A DNA stretch of 64,000 bases from Ascochyta rabiei (lineage: Eukaryota; Ascomycota; Dothideomycetes; Pleosporales; Didymellaceae): NCBI RefSeq assembly GCF_004011695.2, contig NC_082412.1:682001-746000 (forward strand), in the 5' to 3' direction. The notes beneath the pieces are model-generated. The model saw only the letters and a list, made by a program, of their open reading frames with translations. It was not told the DNA's origin and did no database searches. Position numbers and translations under genes: made by a program. This document shows positions 1 through 12,187 of this stretch, in pieces. Within the stretch, counting starts at the first letter, position 1. The number at the start of each line of letters is the position of its first letter.

Positions 1-3000
1 TTAGCTTAAGCTGTTTAGGATTAAGCTAGTAGAGGAGCTTGTTTACTTAGGTGGAGTAACAACTTCTATAAGTAATTAAGATCGTGCTACTTTCTAGATA
101 ATTAGACTACTAAAGAGCTGCACCATATACCCCTAGAAGGAGCGTCTAGTCTCCTAATTGTTAGTAAATAACGCGTCCCTATAGATAAGCAACTAGCTAC
201 CTTAGTAAGCACTGTAGTGTATCCCTAGATGCTTAGTTTAGTAGAGGTAAGCTATAACCTAAGCTGCTAACTTAAAGTAAGTAGCTTCTAGGTTAGTTAG
301 ATAATAGGATAGCTAGAAGGTAGTATACGCTACATCTAGCTAAATTATAATTACTATGTAGAGTATAGAACCCACACGCTCTTAAAAAGCTTTAACCTCT
401 TGTTTTAAAGCTTACCTGTTATGCTTAAGTAGCTCTTCTGTTAGGAATAGGATTGTAGGGAAGGACCCCTTCTCTACTACTCTAAATTTAGTAGCAAGCT
501 TGTTAATATAGGCGTTGTGTGCAAGTGTAATAGTTTTTACAGCTTAGTTGTAGATAATACGTACTTCTAGGAACTACTTAGCAGCTCTATAGTCTTCTAT
601 CTTATACTTAGCCATTAAAGAGCTTATAAGTTTCTCTGCAGCTACTTAATTATCCCTATAGAAGGCTAGTAGAATATTATCTACATAGAACAGTAGCACT
701 ATCTAGCGTTTAGCGTTATAAAACAGGTAAGCTTCTTCTTTTAAAATAATAAGGCTAAGCTGTTAGAGGGTGGCTAAGAGCTCCTTATACTATAGAACAG
801 GTAAATTACGTAATCTATATAGAGCCTATAGAAGTAGAACTACTTTCTCTAGTTTTGTAAAGCTATCTAGCAGCTTGCAGAGCACCTAGGGTTAATGCTT
901 ACAGCTTGCGTTAAGAAAGGCGCCTGCAACGTTATACTAGTAGAGCTCTAGGTTAAATTAGGCAGCTATTGCCACTATAGTGTAAAAAGACCTAGAGGCG
1001 AGCGTTGTAGCGTAGGTTAAGACAATTAAATCCTTAGCCTGTAGATCTCTGCGTATACAGATCCTTACCTTATATTTAAGAAAGTAACTATCTTAATCTA
1101 GCTTATATGTAAAGACCTATTTAAGCAGCAGAGGCCTAGCTAAGGCGCTTGCTTAGTCTATTTCTTTCTAGGTTCTCTTTTCTATAAGTGTGGCTATCTC
1201 TTTCTTACAAGCCTAGCGAAATAGAGCTCCTAGTAGGTAGTAGGCGAGATCCTTCTATTTCTTTAGCAAAGGTAGGAGCTTGTTACAGTGCGTGCGCTGC
1301 TCTAAAGGGATTTTTTCCTTCTTTAAGACAGACGCTGCGAGCACTGCGTAGATAGTAATAAGCTCTCTTCTACTTATGCTATATTTGTTCGCATATTTAA
1401 ATAGTAGGTAGATAAGCTAGAAGTACCTGTGCTTTCTTATAGAGCTTATTACTAAGTACTATCCTACTCTATCCTTATAATTATTAGCAGGTTTATTACG
1501 CTTACAGTTATCTATCTAGCAGCTCTGCCTTGTAGCTAGACTCTAGACTCTCTGTTAATATAAGCGTCTTATTACTGCCTTATCTACTCCTATTGTCCTT
1601 TAAGAAGGTATTAGAACAATTAGTAATGCAGGTCTTAGTAGATCTTCTTCCTTAAGATCCTTGTTATCTACTAGCGTGCTCCCTTCCTAATTAGGTAAGT
1701 GCACTTCCTATAAGCCGTTAGTTAGATTCTCCTCTTTAGGAGCTTTCCTGCCTAAGGCTAGTAGCTCTGGCTTAGGCGTTAGGTTAGGGGATAGGAGGCC
1801 TGTTTCTTAGTGTTGTTCTGCATAGATTTTTAGCAGCTTACTAGCTAAGCTTACTGCATATATAGTCTCTGTCTTAAAAGCTCCTTTATTACTAGACTAG
1901 CTATCTAGCAATTAAGATTGCTCCTAAGTGTCACCCCTAAGCTAATGCTTAGAGCACTTACTAAGCGTTAGGTCTCTGTTAGGGAGCTTAATTACTTCTC
2001 CTGCGTTTGTAATCTCGCTAGGTTTATAGAGGATTTCTACTACTACCTCTGCTTCTTTAGCGCTTATAGTTGTAGATTTATCTACTCTATTATAAAAGAG
2101 CTCATTATTAAAGGTTATATTACGCGTTGTTATAACCTAGTTAATTATAGGGACCTATATCTAATAGATGTTAGATACTTAGTACCCTATAAGGTAGCTA
2201 ATATGCCCCCTTAGAGTAACTTTAAAGCCCCTCTAATTACGCCTAGCTGCTTATTCCTTATTTAAGGGGTAGGCTTAGCAGCTATAGGCGTAAATCCCGC
2301 TCTAATTAGGTCTTAGATCTGCTGTTGCTACCCTTACCTGCTCTAGCTTATACTATTAGAAATACTAAGTAAACTAGAGATTAAGCTTCTTATTTAGGCT
2401 CTGTAGCTTATATGTGTGTAATAGGCTTATGTTATAGAGCTATGCTGCTGCTATAATAATCTCTAGCTAGAGCTTCTAGAGTAGGTTTGCTCTGCTCCTT
2501 ATCTTAATAGATTTTGTAATTATCTCTTAACTAGCTCTTTCTGCTCCTCTATTCGGCTTATGTGTGTATAGAGGAGAGGGATCTATATCTATTCTCTAAT
2601 TAAGCGCCTAGCGCTTATATGCTAAGCTCCCTTTCTATAGAAGTGTTACTGTATTATTATCTTAGCTAATTTTGTAGATTTAGAGCTTGTACTAGGTATA
2701 TACCTAGCTTGTAAAGTTTGTAAGAACCTATAAGATCTCTAGTTGCGTTTTACCTTATAAAGTAAACATAAAGAGCTTCCTACTATAGTACTCCTTAATT
2801 ACAAGCGTCTATAATTTGCCTTCTCTGCCTAACAGCATATTAAACAGGTTCTAGCTAACTCTCTAAAACAGTTGTGCTGGTCTCTCTCTCTTTCTCTGTA
2901 AGATTACTTACTTAGCGTAGGTTATTAAGCAAATCTTATAATCTTTTTAGAGCGTCCTGTTAATACGCACACTGCGCGCTCTTTTTACTAGTGCTTAGAG

Positions 3001-4850
3001 AGCCTCTAGGCCTAGATAACTAGCTTAGGCGTGCTATAGCTACTTAGGCAAGCTACGTAGATAGGATTTATAAGAGCGTTTTGTTGTTACTGCGTTAAGG
3101 ATTAGAGGATAGAGAGAAAGTAGCTTATATTTAAAGAAAGTAAGGTTGTAGGCGCGCTAGAGAGTAGCACATACAACGCTTCTATTAAGATCTTTAATAT
3201 ATCCCACCTAAAGGGAGCTGTCTAGTCCTAAGTACTAAACTCCTTTCTCCTAGAGGTAAGCTTCTAAGATTATGTTAATATAGAAACCCTCTACTACTAC
3301 AATGTCTTAAAGGAGCAGGTCCTTAGTATTTAGGCTGCGCTTTCTGTGTAGAGCGTTCTTAAACAAGTAAGCTTCTTATCTAGAGATAGAGAGCGCCTAG
3401 GTACCTACTTCTACTGTGTTAGTAGGCCTAGCAGGGCAAAAAGATCTAGGTACCAGCTAATTAGCGCTGTTAACTAGGTGCGTAGCAGCTCTATTATCTA
3501 AAATAGTACTATCTATTAATAGATAAGTGTTGAAATCCATAAGGTTGTATACCCTAGATCCCACGTTCTCTACTAGATTTGTTATTAATTTTAGATTAAT
3601 TAGAGCTGCTTAGATGTTGCTAGAAAACTCCACTTTCTTAGTTTGGCTAGTAGCGGCTAAAGTAATAGCTAATAGAGCGTTTGCAGTCTATCTAAGCCGC
3701 TCTATTGCCTTTTAGGTTTCCTTGTGCTCTTAGTATCTAAGCCTCTAGCAAGTCTCTTACTTGTTCTTTTTGCTTATCTAAACAGGTAGTAAGGAGCTCC
3801 CTCTAACAGTAGTTTTAAGGAAACAGCAATTAGTAGGCTTCTATTTGTAGGTCTTACCTTTTTGTTTACAAGGGCAGACGTATCCTAAGAAGCTGCTAGC
3901 GTTGTTCCTAGAGCTCCTGCCTGCGTTATTTTAGCTAGATAGAGCGTCTAAGCAGGTACTAAAGGTTATAAAAACACCTAGGTTATCTTTACCTAATCTT
4001 ATAGTATGCTTATGCATTAACCTACTAAAGACCCTTGAAGACTAGTCTAGATTAAGCGTTTTAAGCCCTAGGATACTGTCCTAGATAATCCTTTAGCTTA
4101 TTGTGCGGGCCTACTCTAGGGCAATCTAGTAGCTTAAGGCATCTAAGAAATCTTATACAGCAAGCTCCCTAGTAACCTTAGAGAGCTTATATAACTTAGC
4201 TCGCATATATAGGTATAACTATTTCTAATACTAATCCTATAGAGCGGCTTAGCCTTACCTAGCAGCTCCTAGGTACTGCCTGTACTCTACTCTAACCTAG
4301 TTTTTAGTGCTTATATCTATTAGAGTAAGCTTCTCCTTTAGGGCTTATATAAGCAATTGTAGCGTTATAGTGTTTTAGGTAATAAGCTTTACTATTACTA
4401 GTAACAGGATTGCTAGGCTTACTGTAGTATTAACCTAGTTCTAGAGCTTCTAAAGGCGCTTAGCCTTAGCTGCCTACTTACTTACTCTTATTTTGTACCC
4501 AAGGAGCTCTTAGTTGTAGGTCTTAAGGATTGTTAGGCCTACAGGAGGCTTGTTAGGTTAGACACTCTAGGATTAGGTTAATTAAGCTGGTGGTTAGGTA
4601 GGGGCGGAGCCTATAACAGGTAGCCTAGGGGCTCTATTGTACATCCCTAGGGCGTCTTTAGTGTCTAGATCTACTAAATCCTATATGTTATAAAGCTTAG
4701 CGTGCCACATAAGTTAAATAAACTAATTAGGCTAATTAGACCTTAATTTAAGTTGATAGGGTCCTGTTAGGATACCTAAGAGAGCTTAAGCATTGTAGTT
4801 AACTAGCTCGCCTATAGTGGCGGTTGTGGAGTTAGGATAAAAGAAAAGAT
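1..4850 (-). mobile_element. Ty1/copia LTR retrotransposon relic, RIP-mutated, cut by window start
   Basis: Read on the minus strand, this stretch encodes a heavily interrupted Ty1/copia polyprotein. The reverse transcriptase core lies near 671-697, where the frame reads LLFYVDNILL; this is the copia YVDD box with its last D turned to N by a G-to-A change. Downstream (lower coordinates) the frame continues as typical copia RT/RNase H sequence. Around 2,445-2,580 the frame reads PNRGAERA and then LW, as in the end of a copia integrase core (NGxAER...LW). Order on the minus strand is integrase before reverse transcriptase, as in copia and not gypsy. Many TAA/TAG codons replace Q, W and R codons, so nothing is expressed. 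The 3' LTR lies outside the window; the 5' LTR was not identified with certainty. Confidence 0.75.
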
Positions 4851-4859
4851 AATTAGGCA

Positions 4860-5214
4860 AAATTGGAGCGGTTAAGCAATGTCTAACAAGCTCGTTGCTG
4901 AGTGCGTAGGGAGATCTACTGTGCTTAGGAAGCTAGGCTTATAACTATAACAGAGCTTAGAGGACTATACTTAGGTAATTAATTAATTTAATTAGTGCCT
5001 ATTTATTCTGTGTGTGGTACATTGCTTAATTACAAAGGGAATATTAGAGATTACATGATCTTGCGTAAAGGAGCGGTGTAGGCTCATCTTAGAAGCTCGG
5101 TGGCTAATTTCGGAGTGGAAGAGCAGCTCAGTAGTGATCCACATGCTCGGCCTAAGAAGAGAGTAACTTGCTAGGTATCTACCTGCTTGTCTGCGCGACA
5201 TAATACTATATTAA
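4860..5214. other. lightly mutated segment inside the repeat block, possibly copia LTR or single-copy DNA
   Basis: This segment keeps many CpA, TpG and CpG dinucleotides, unlike the DNA on both sides, so it escaped most RIP. A 69-codon open frame on the minus strand (4,992-5,201) begins MSRRQAGRYL and resembles nothing I recognise. It sits where a 5' LTR of the minus-strand copia relic would be expected, but no second copy is present here to prove that. It could equally be a low-copy LTR or unique DNA trapped between repeats. Confidence 0.4.
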
Positions 5215-5247
5215 CCCTTATTAAATCCTACTCTAAGGCTAGTCTAT

Positions 5248-5311
5248 AACATATATAGTCTTGGACTTACACAGGACGTTAAACTTATTATTTAATTAAT
5301 TAATTAATTAA
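5248..5311 (+). mobile_element. 3' end fragment of the LINE family, with RIP-mutated tail
   Basis: The segment matches the last part of the full LINE at about 11,613-11,655 (shared TATATAGTCTT, GGACTTACACAGGACGTTAAA). Its tail is (TTAA)-like, where the intact LINE has AAATC repeats; CpA-to-TpA changes would turn one into the other. It abuts a pogo terminus at 5,312. Confidence 0.7.
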
Positions 5312-5334
5312 TCTACTTACCTGTAGAGTACGTT
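5312..5334. mobile_element. right terminus of a pogo-like element (remnant)
   Basis: The bases read TCTACTTACCTGTAGAGTACGT, the same right end as the 1,863-bp pogo-like elements at 34,836 and 59,324. Only about 23 bp remain; the preceding LINE fragment has replaced the rest. The expected TA after the terminus is not present, so the flank has changed. Confidence 0.6.
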
Positions 5335-5541
5335 GCAGGCTTTTTTATAGAAGAGAAATTAGCAATTTAGTGTGCTATCCCCTTCTTTAAGACTTACAGG
5401 AGCTCTAAGCCTTATTTACTAGTAAAACGCCTTAGTTATTAAAAATTAGAGTTTAAAAGTAAACAGTGCTAGGTTGGCTGATTTCTAACAAGGAAATCTG
5501 CCGATTTTCAACACATCTAGGCAAAATTAGCGCACAAATTA
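5335..5541. other. short non-coding stretch between pogo remnant and LINE, partly free of RIP
   Basis: No gene is seen. From about 5,465 to 5,541 CpA and TpG are frequent, so this looks like single-copy flanking DNA that was the LINE's insertion site. Confidence 0.5.
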
Positions 5542-5550
5542 GCGAAAGTA
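5542..5550. repeat. 5' target site duplication of the LINE
   Basis: GCGAAAGTA is repeated exactly at 11,693-11,701 on the other side of the LINE. Confidence 0.7.
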
Positions 5551-8500
5551 CATCACACACAACAAAGCAAAATTTCAACATAGGGCCCTGCACACTAAAA
5601 AAACATTAGAATCTATCTTAACCTAGCAAGGATATACTATCCTAAGCTTCCTAAAGCCTCTAGGCGTCTAGTTGCTACACGCTGCCTAGTTATCTAACCT
5701 AATCTATTGTAAAAATTTTTAGATTTGCAGAGCACAGACCTCCCCTAAAAAACAATAATCTTATCTTATCTTATCTTCTAAGATCTTACCTTAACAAACA
5801 CAACAACTAACAAAACATCCTATCCCTACTAGATAGCAACAAGCCTTTCCTTAGCTTTCTGCTTTTAACCCTTTCTTTCTACTCCTAGAGGTCTACTAGT
5901 TAGGCTAGTAAGAATAGAACAAAGGCAAGAATAGTAAAGCTAAGACTGCCTTTTCCTTGTTTTTTAGCTCTAAAAAGCAGATAGAGACTAGGTACCTTTT
6001 TCTGTACAAAAATAAGCTTTCTTCTAGTTATTTCTTAGTTATTTTGTCTTAAAAAAAAAGAAGGAAAACCCTACCTAGGACTAGGACCTAGGACCTAGGA
6101 CTATAGAACTAGAACCACTACCTAATAGAGACTAATCTCTAAACACAGGGACAATAGAAATAAGCCCCCCTAGCTCTCTAACCCCTCTAGGAGAGATGTA
6201 CTAGCCTATACTAATCCTAAGACCTCTATCTATACCCTTATTATCTACACTACACCTATAATCTACTCTAGGAATACACTAACCTAGTATATTTAACAGG
6301 ACTACAACGTTACCTCTACTCTCTGCCCCCTCTAAATAACTAGCTAGTAGACCTACTACTCTAACAGTACCTAGACTTCCCCTTTCTAATTTAATATAGC
6401 TACTAGACCTATAAACTAAGCTTCTATTGCTAAAATAGTAAAAGAAGCTCTATCTATTGCTAGGACAATAGTTATCTAGGCTTCTTCCCTAGCTACCTTA
6501 AATAAGGAACAATTAAACCTCCTAGACCTTCTAGAAATCTTTTAAGACTATACAGAAAACAACATAATAAATAAACAAGGCCTCTCTATTCTAGCCTTCT
6601 AAGTATCTAACCTTAAAACAGTGTCTAAATTAATTAAAATAAGAGCAAAACTCCTTTAGAAACCTACCTTAGCTACTAAGACTCTTACTATTTAACCTTC
6701 TACTTAGCCTACTTTATACGCATCTACAGCTTTAGCTAACCTTCCTAAGAATATAGACTAGTAAACAGTTATAAAGAAGAAGCAACCTACTATTATAAAG
6801 AACTCTCTAAGTACACGCTAACTAGTTCTTACACTAGAGCAAGAACTACCCTCTTTTGCCCCCCTAGAGATGTGTAATGCTTTTAACAAGGCCTTTATAG
6901 ATAAAGGAGTAAGCCTCCCTATAATTACTTCTACTAGCCTAAGTAGAAGGAATAACATTATTTTTACTATAACGCCTTCCTTTACTACAAAATACCTGCT
7001 TAAAAACTAAGTAATCTAGTAATTAGTTACTACCTATAAGGAAGCCCTTCTAATAGAACTATAGCACAAAGTAATCCTACACAACATCCCTACGTCTCTA
7101 GACACAAACTAGGACCTAGAGGTGCTTAAGTTAGAGATAACTACCTTTAATAAAGGCCTAATAATAGTAGGAAACCTAGACTAGCTAACAAGCTATAAAA
7201 GGAGATAGAAGTAACAACTAGGATCTGTCTGTATAGCGTTTACAATAGAAAAAGAAGTACAATAAGCTATACGCAATAGACTATACCTACTAGAAGCTAG
7301 TATAAGAGTAGAGAAGTTTGTTTCTACACCTCCTACTACATAATACTAAAAATGTTAGCAATTTAGACATATAGAGAATAGGTGCCTTAATAGCACTATA
7401 TATAAGATATGCGTAGATAAACACTCTATAATACTATATAAGTGTAACATATGTAGCACTACTAGTAAAGCCTATATATATACTATACCTAAGTATATAA
7501 ACTATATAGAAGTATATATAGTAGATAGCATTTAATATACAGCCTATAAGGCTATAATAAATGTATAAACATATCTAGAATACTAGACAGCCTAAGAATT
7601 CTATAAGTAAATCTAAAAAACAGTGTATAAGCTACAGAGAGCGCCTTATAACTTATAGTAGAACTTACTATAGACCTTATCTTAGTATAAGAACTATAGC
7701 TTACCCCTACTTAATAACAACCTTTAGACTACTTAGACACACGCTCTGTAAACTACCTCTTCTTTACACAAATCCTACCTATACTATAGGACTATAGCAT
7801 AAGGTTACGCGTTCTAGCCTACGTTCTACATTTAACACTAGTACAAATTACCCTAACAGCAGACTTAAACCCTAACCTAGACTTTCTAGCTATTACAGTC
7901 TAGTAGTCTAGGTTAAACTTTATAATCTATAATATATATAACTAAACAAACATATAAGGAATAATAATAGTAGAAAGAAAGCCTCTAAATAGCTAAACTC
8001 TGCCTAACTTAATCCTACTAGGGGACTTTAACACCTACTACCCTTAGTAGGACCCTAATATAACTACTATAACACTAAAAGCTAGTAGCTTTATTACCTA
8101 GATAGAAGAGTAAAACCTAGAGCTACTAAATAACCCTAGTACAGGCACCTTCTATAGGCTAAACATGAGCAGAGAAAGTGTTCTAGACCTTACCTTTGCT
8201 ACGTACAGGCTTATAAACTAGATAGAAGACTAGCAAACCCTAGTAGGCATAGGCTTAGACTACCTAGGCATTCTGTTCACAATTACTATGCCTAGAACAC
8301 AGCTCCTAAACAACCCTACTCCCTAGTTCAACACTAAGAAGGCAGACTAGGACCTATTCTAGAAGGAGCTAGCAAAGGAATTAGGAAAAAGCCCTGCCCT
8401 AAATACTACAAGCCCTAGACACTCTACTAGCACCTCTCTACTCCTTATCTAAGGAGAGAACAGAGAGCTAGAAAAGCAACTTAAAGTAATAGGAAAGGAG

Positions 8501-11500
8501 CTTACTACAGCAATAATAAACGCAGCTAAGACTGTAATCCTACAAAGCTCTACTAGTGTAAGAAGTAAGCCTTAGTAGAACCTAGACCTAAAACTACTAA
8601 GGACAAACATGCTTAACAAACAACGCCTCCTATAGAGAGAACTAGCTACTAGCCCTACAACTACATACATTTAGAAAAAGGACTACCTAATTACTAGAAA
8701 TAACTACCTATAAACAGTAAAAGCAGTAAAACACAACTACTAGAATTAATTCCTAGAAAAAGAGGATATAAAATTAATCTTTAAGGTATTGTCCTATACT
8801 AGGACTATAGGTAACTAAAGTATACCTGCTATACAAGGCCCTAGGGGAATAGAGAACTCCTTTTAGGGCAAGTGCTTAGCACTAAGAGACACTCTCTTCT
8901 CTAGACCACCTTCCTCTTAGCCTATAGAGTGGAGGACCTACTAAGAAGGTAGCTAGGAATAGCCACCCCTTACTAAAGAAGAGCTAGAACACGCCTGCTC
9001 CTTACAAATCTAAAGTAGCTCCCTAGAACTAGATATAATAAACTAGGAGATTATTACTACAGTATATAAAGTAGAAACAGATATATTCTTCTATATGTTC
9101 TCTACACTATTTAACTATAGATACTACCCTTAAATCTAGAAAAGAGTAACAGGAGTTATCCTAAAAAAGCTAAACAAACTAGACTATGTAGCCCCTAAAG
9201 CCTACAGGGTAATTGCCCTCCTTAGCTGCCTAGGTAAAGTTGTAGAAAGACTAGTTACTAAACAGCTTAGCATACTAGCTAAAACAACTACTCTACTACA
9301 CCCTTTATAACTAGGTAGAAGAGTATAAAAATCAGCTATAGATGCCTCTATACTGCTACTAAACTAAGTGTAAGAATAAAGGAAACTAAAGCGTATAATA
9401 ACTACAGTATTCCTAGACATTAAAGGAGCCTTTAACTACGTCTTACTAGGCTAACTACTTACTATCCTACAACAACTAAAGCTACCCTACAGCCTAATAG
9501 CCTAGATCTAATCCTTCCTCTCTAGACGCTAACTATAACTGTCCTTTAATAGTAAAATAGAAGAATTTAGTAATATAAACGCTAGAATCCTATAAGGAAG
9601 CCCTATCTTACCTATCCTGTTTCTAATATATATTAGACCTCTATTCTAGTTAATTATAAACTACTTGCTGTCCTACCTAGACAACCTAGCTATTAAAGTA
9701 TTATCTACTAGCCTAAAGAAAAACATCTACCTACTAGAAAGAGATATAGCTAGCCTATTTGCAAAAGGATCTAGCTGTGTAATACAGTTTAATGCGCTAA
9801 AAACTAGACTTATCTACTTTACTTTAAGCTAAAAGGCAGAAAACTACACTTTTACCCTACTAGACAGGTCTACTATAACACTAAAAAAGACTGTTAAATG
9901 GCTAGGAATGTACTTTAACAACAGGCTCTCCTTTAAGGAGCATGCTGCTATAAGGATTAGCTAAGCAAGAAATACCTTCTATAGAATGTGCAAACTAGCA
10001 AACAGCAGTAAAGGCCTTATACCTACTACTCTCTAATAAATATACCTAGCCTGTGTTACTAGTATAGCAGACTATAGATGCTAGGTCTTCTAGAAGTAAT
10101 AAGCTAGGATAGCAAAACAACTATAAGGACTACAGAACCTAGTACTTAGGAAAATCTTAGGCACCTTCTAAACCTTACCTATAATTCCCTAAGAGGTAGA
10201 GGTAGCACTAGCCCCTCCTATAATAAGGCTAAACACTGTAATAAGAAAATACGCCTTTAGAGCTAGAAAGCTCCTAAAGAACTACCCTATCTACACTGCT
10301 ATAACACAGCTAAAATCCACCCTACAAAACACAGACCTAGACTCTAGTACAGAGTAAAGAGAGGTTAACTATACTAGGCTAAGAATAGAACCTCCTACAT
10401 AGCTTATGTAAATTACATAGTCTATAGAAAAAGCTATACCTAGTATAAGAGAAGAGAAACTAAAAGACTTCTACTTCTGCCTCTAGAATAAGGCTACTGC
10501 ATACTAAACAGAAATCTTAAAACTACTAAAAGAAGAAGAAGTAAAAGCACATAAAACACAGATGCTATAGAAAGTAGGAAGTAATTTACTAGCTATCTAC
10601 ATAGACGCTTCCTCTGTAGAGGGAGGCCTAGAGATAAGAGTAGGAATTATAGTCCTAGACTACAACTAAGAGCCTAAGGAAATATACACTATAAACTATA
10701 ACATTAGTAAAGGCTAAATTATATACAATAGAGAATTAGAAGAAATAATAAGAGGCTTTAAAATTGTAGCTACTATAGCTACTATAGGACAGGACATCTA
10801 AGTCTTTACAGACAACTAGGCAGCTATCCTAAGACTTAAAACTCCCTTAAATAAGCCTAGATAGGCTTAGCAAATACGCTGCATAAAGGCAGCTAAAACT
10901 ATTAAAGATAAAGGAGCCACAATAAGCCTTAAATAGGCCCCTAGCTACTAAGACATTACAGGAAACAAGAAAGCAGACCTTCTAGTAAAAGAAGTAACAA
11001 AAAAGAGGCCTACCTCTAACGCTATAAGTATTGCTATAACTAGAATCTAAGTAAAAGCTATTATAACAGACAAATAGGTTTACAAACTAGTTACCTATAA
11101 AGCTAAAGTAATCCTAAGGAAAATAGACACCTACGCAGCAAAATACTAGCTAGGACTAATAAATAGGATAAAACTACCTAAAAATACCAAATAAGAGATA
11201 GAAAGTGCCTACTACTAACTAAAATTAGAATATAGATATAATAAAGCATACCTCTATAACCTATAGAAGATAGATAGTAATAGATATATCTACAGCTACA
11301 CACAAACAACTTAACACCTCCTACTTAGCTATAAAGAATATAAATAAGTAAGAAAAATAATGCAGGACAACCTATAAGGATAATAACTCTTAATGCAACT
11401 ACTACTACACATAACCTAGGGAATTCTAGCTACTCTAGCTTTTATTTTAGACACTAGAATAGGCACCTGTAAGTAGTACCTACAATAAACAACAGACACC

Positions 11501-11692
11501 TAAAAAATGCTGTTAACCCCCTAGAGCATAGGCTCTTACTACAGGACTCTAAACCTATATTTACTACCTTTTACAACTACGCTCCTTAAATTACTAGAGT
11601 AGCTTAACTGCTCTCGTCTTATATAGTCTTAGACTCACACAGGACGTTAAACTTACAAATCAAATCAATCAAATCAAAATCAAATCAAATCG
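5551..11692 (+). mobile_element. full-length Tad-like LINE retrotransposon (6,142 bp), RIP-inactivated
   Basis: This is a non-LTR retrotransposon read on the plus strand. A degraded ORF1 ends with cysteine-knuckle remnants near 7,336-7,430. An AP-type endonuclease follows: the frame at 8,005-8,050 reads LILLGDFNTYYP (GDFNxHHP motif), and LDYLGI at about 8,255-8,280 replaces SDHLPI. The reverse transcriptase has FLDIKGAF near 9,411, then GSPILPILFLIYI and SYLDNLAIK at about 9,671-9,697 (F/YxDD box, one D to N). An RNase H domain follows (IYIDAS near 10,592). The 3' end is a tail of AAATC repeats (about 11,656-11,690). A 9-bp duplication GCGAAAGTA flanks it. The first 50 and last 60 bp keep CpA/TpG while the body is saturated with stops. 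The 5' boundary was set by alignment to the second copy at 50.5 kb. Confidence 0.85.
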
Positions 11693-11701
11693 GCGAAAGT
11701 A
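11693..11701. repeat. 3' target site duplication of the LINE
   Basis: GCGAAAGTA directly follows the AAATC tail and matches 5,542-5,550. Confidence 0.7.
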
Positions 11702-11744
11702 AACAGGGCCTTAACCACCTGCTTATGTAGGCTGGCGAAAAGTG

Positions 11745-11885
11745 TTGGGGTACCACACTCTGGGTTGGGGTTGGGTTGGGGTCGCACTGACCATTGGGTC
11801 GGGGTTAGGCTGGGTTATAGCTGGCGTGGGTAGGGGTTAGGTTAGGTCACAGCTAGTGTGGGTAGGGGTAGGGTCGGGTTAAAAT
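11745..11885 (+). repeat. G-rich degenerate repeat at the island border
   Basis: The plus strand carries runs such as GGGTTGGGGTTGGG and GGGGTTAGG, and two tandem units of about 32 bp sharing AGCT.G.GTGGGTAGGGG (about 11,818-11,881). It resembles telomeric TTAGGG DNA but has no perfect array. It has the spacing of G-runs needed for G-quadruplexes. It forms the border between the LINE flank and the gene island. Confidence 0.6.
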
Positions 11886-12187
11886 TACTACCTGACCCTG
11901 ACCGTCTTTCTCGTCGCGGATATCGCCATAGATGCGGCCGTAAGAAGGAGGGGGCAAGCTTCCTTCTGTCGCATCGAGCGTGATGAGATCACTCTCTTGC
12001 AGAAGGGTCTCCCGTCTCGTGGGACTTGTAAAGTCGGTCTGAGCGGCAGCGACATCTTGTGCCTGCTGAAGCACAGATTGTAGCACGACGTCTTCCGCTG
12101 TGAGTGTGTATGTTCTGAGGGGGATTGAACAACTATTGTGAATGACAGAAACTTATTAGGTAGGCTGGGCTTGTTTAAGTTAGTCAT
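11853..12187 (-). CDS. unrecognised small gene or truncated 5' part of a gene
   Basis: A minus-strand reading starts at the ATG at 12,187 (MTNLNKPSLPNK), skips a possible 38-bp intron (12,115-12,152, GTTTCT...CTCAG) and continues in frame through AEDVVLQSVLQQAQDV and SYGRIYGDIRDEKDG to a stop at 11,853, giving about 98 aa. Codon use in the second exon looks like real coding DNA and is free of RIP. The last dozen residues (TRPYPYPH) come from the G-rich repeat, so the true 3' part may have been lost or may be spliced away: GTAGTA just after the GQGQ codons could be a donor. The proposed intron is short and its donor is weak. I recognise no family. Confidence 0.35.

Noticed and set aside
11745..11885. 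True telomere or chromosome end
   Set aside because: No perfect TTAGGG array and unique plus repeat DNA continues on both sides.
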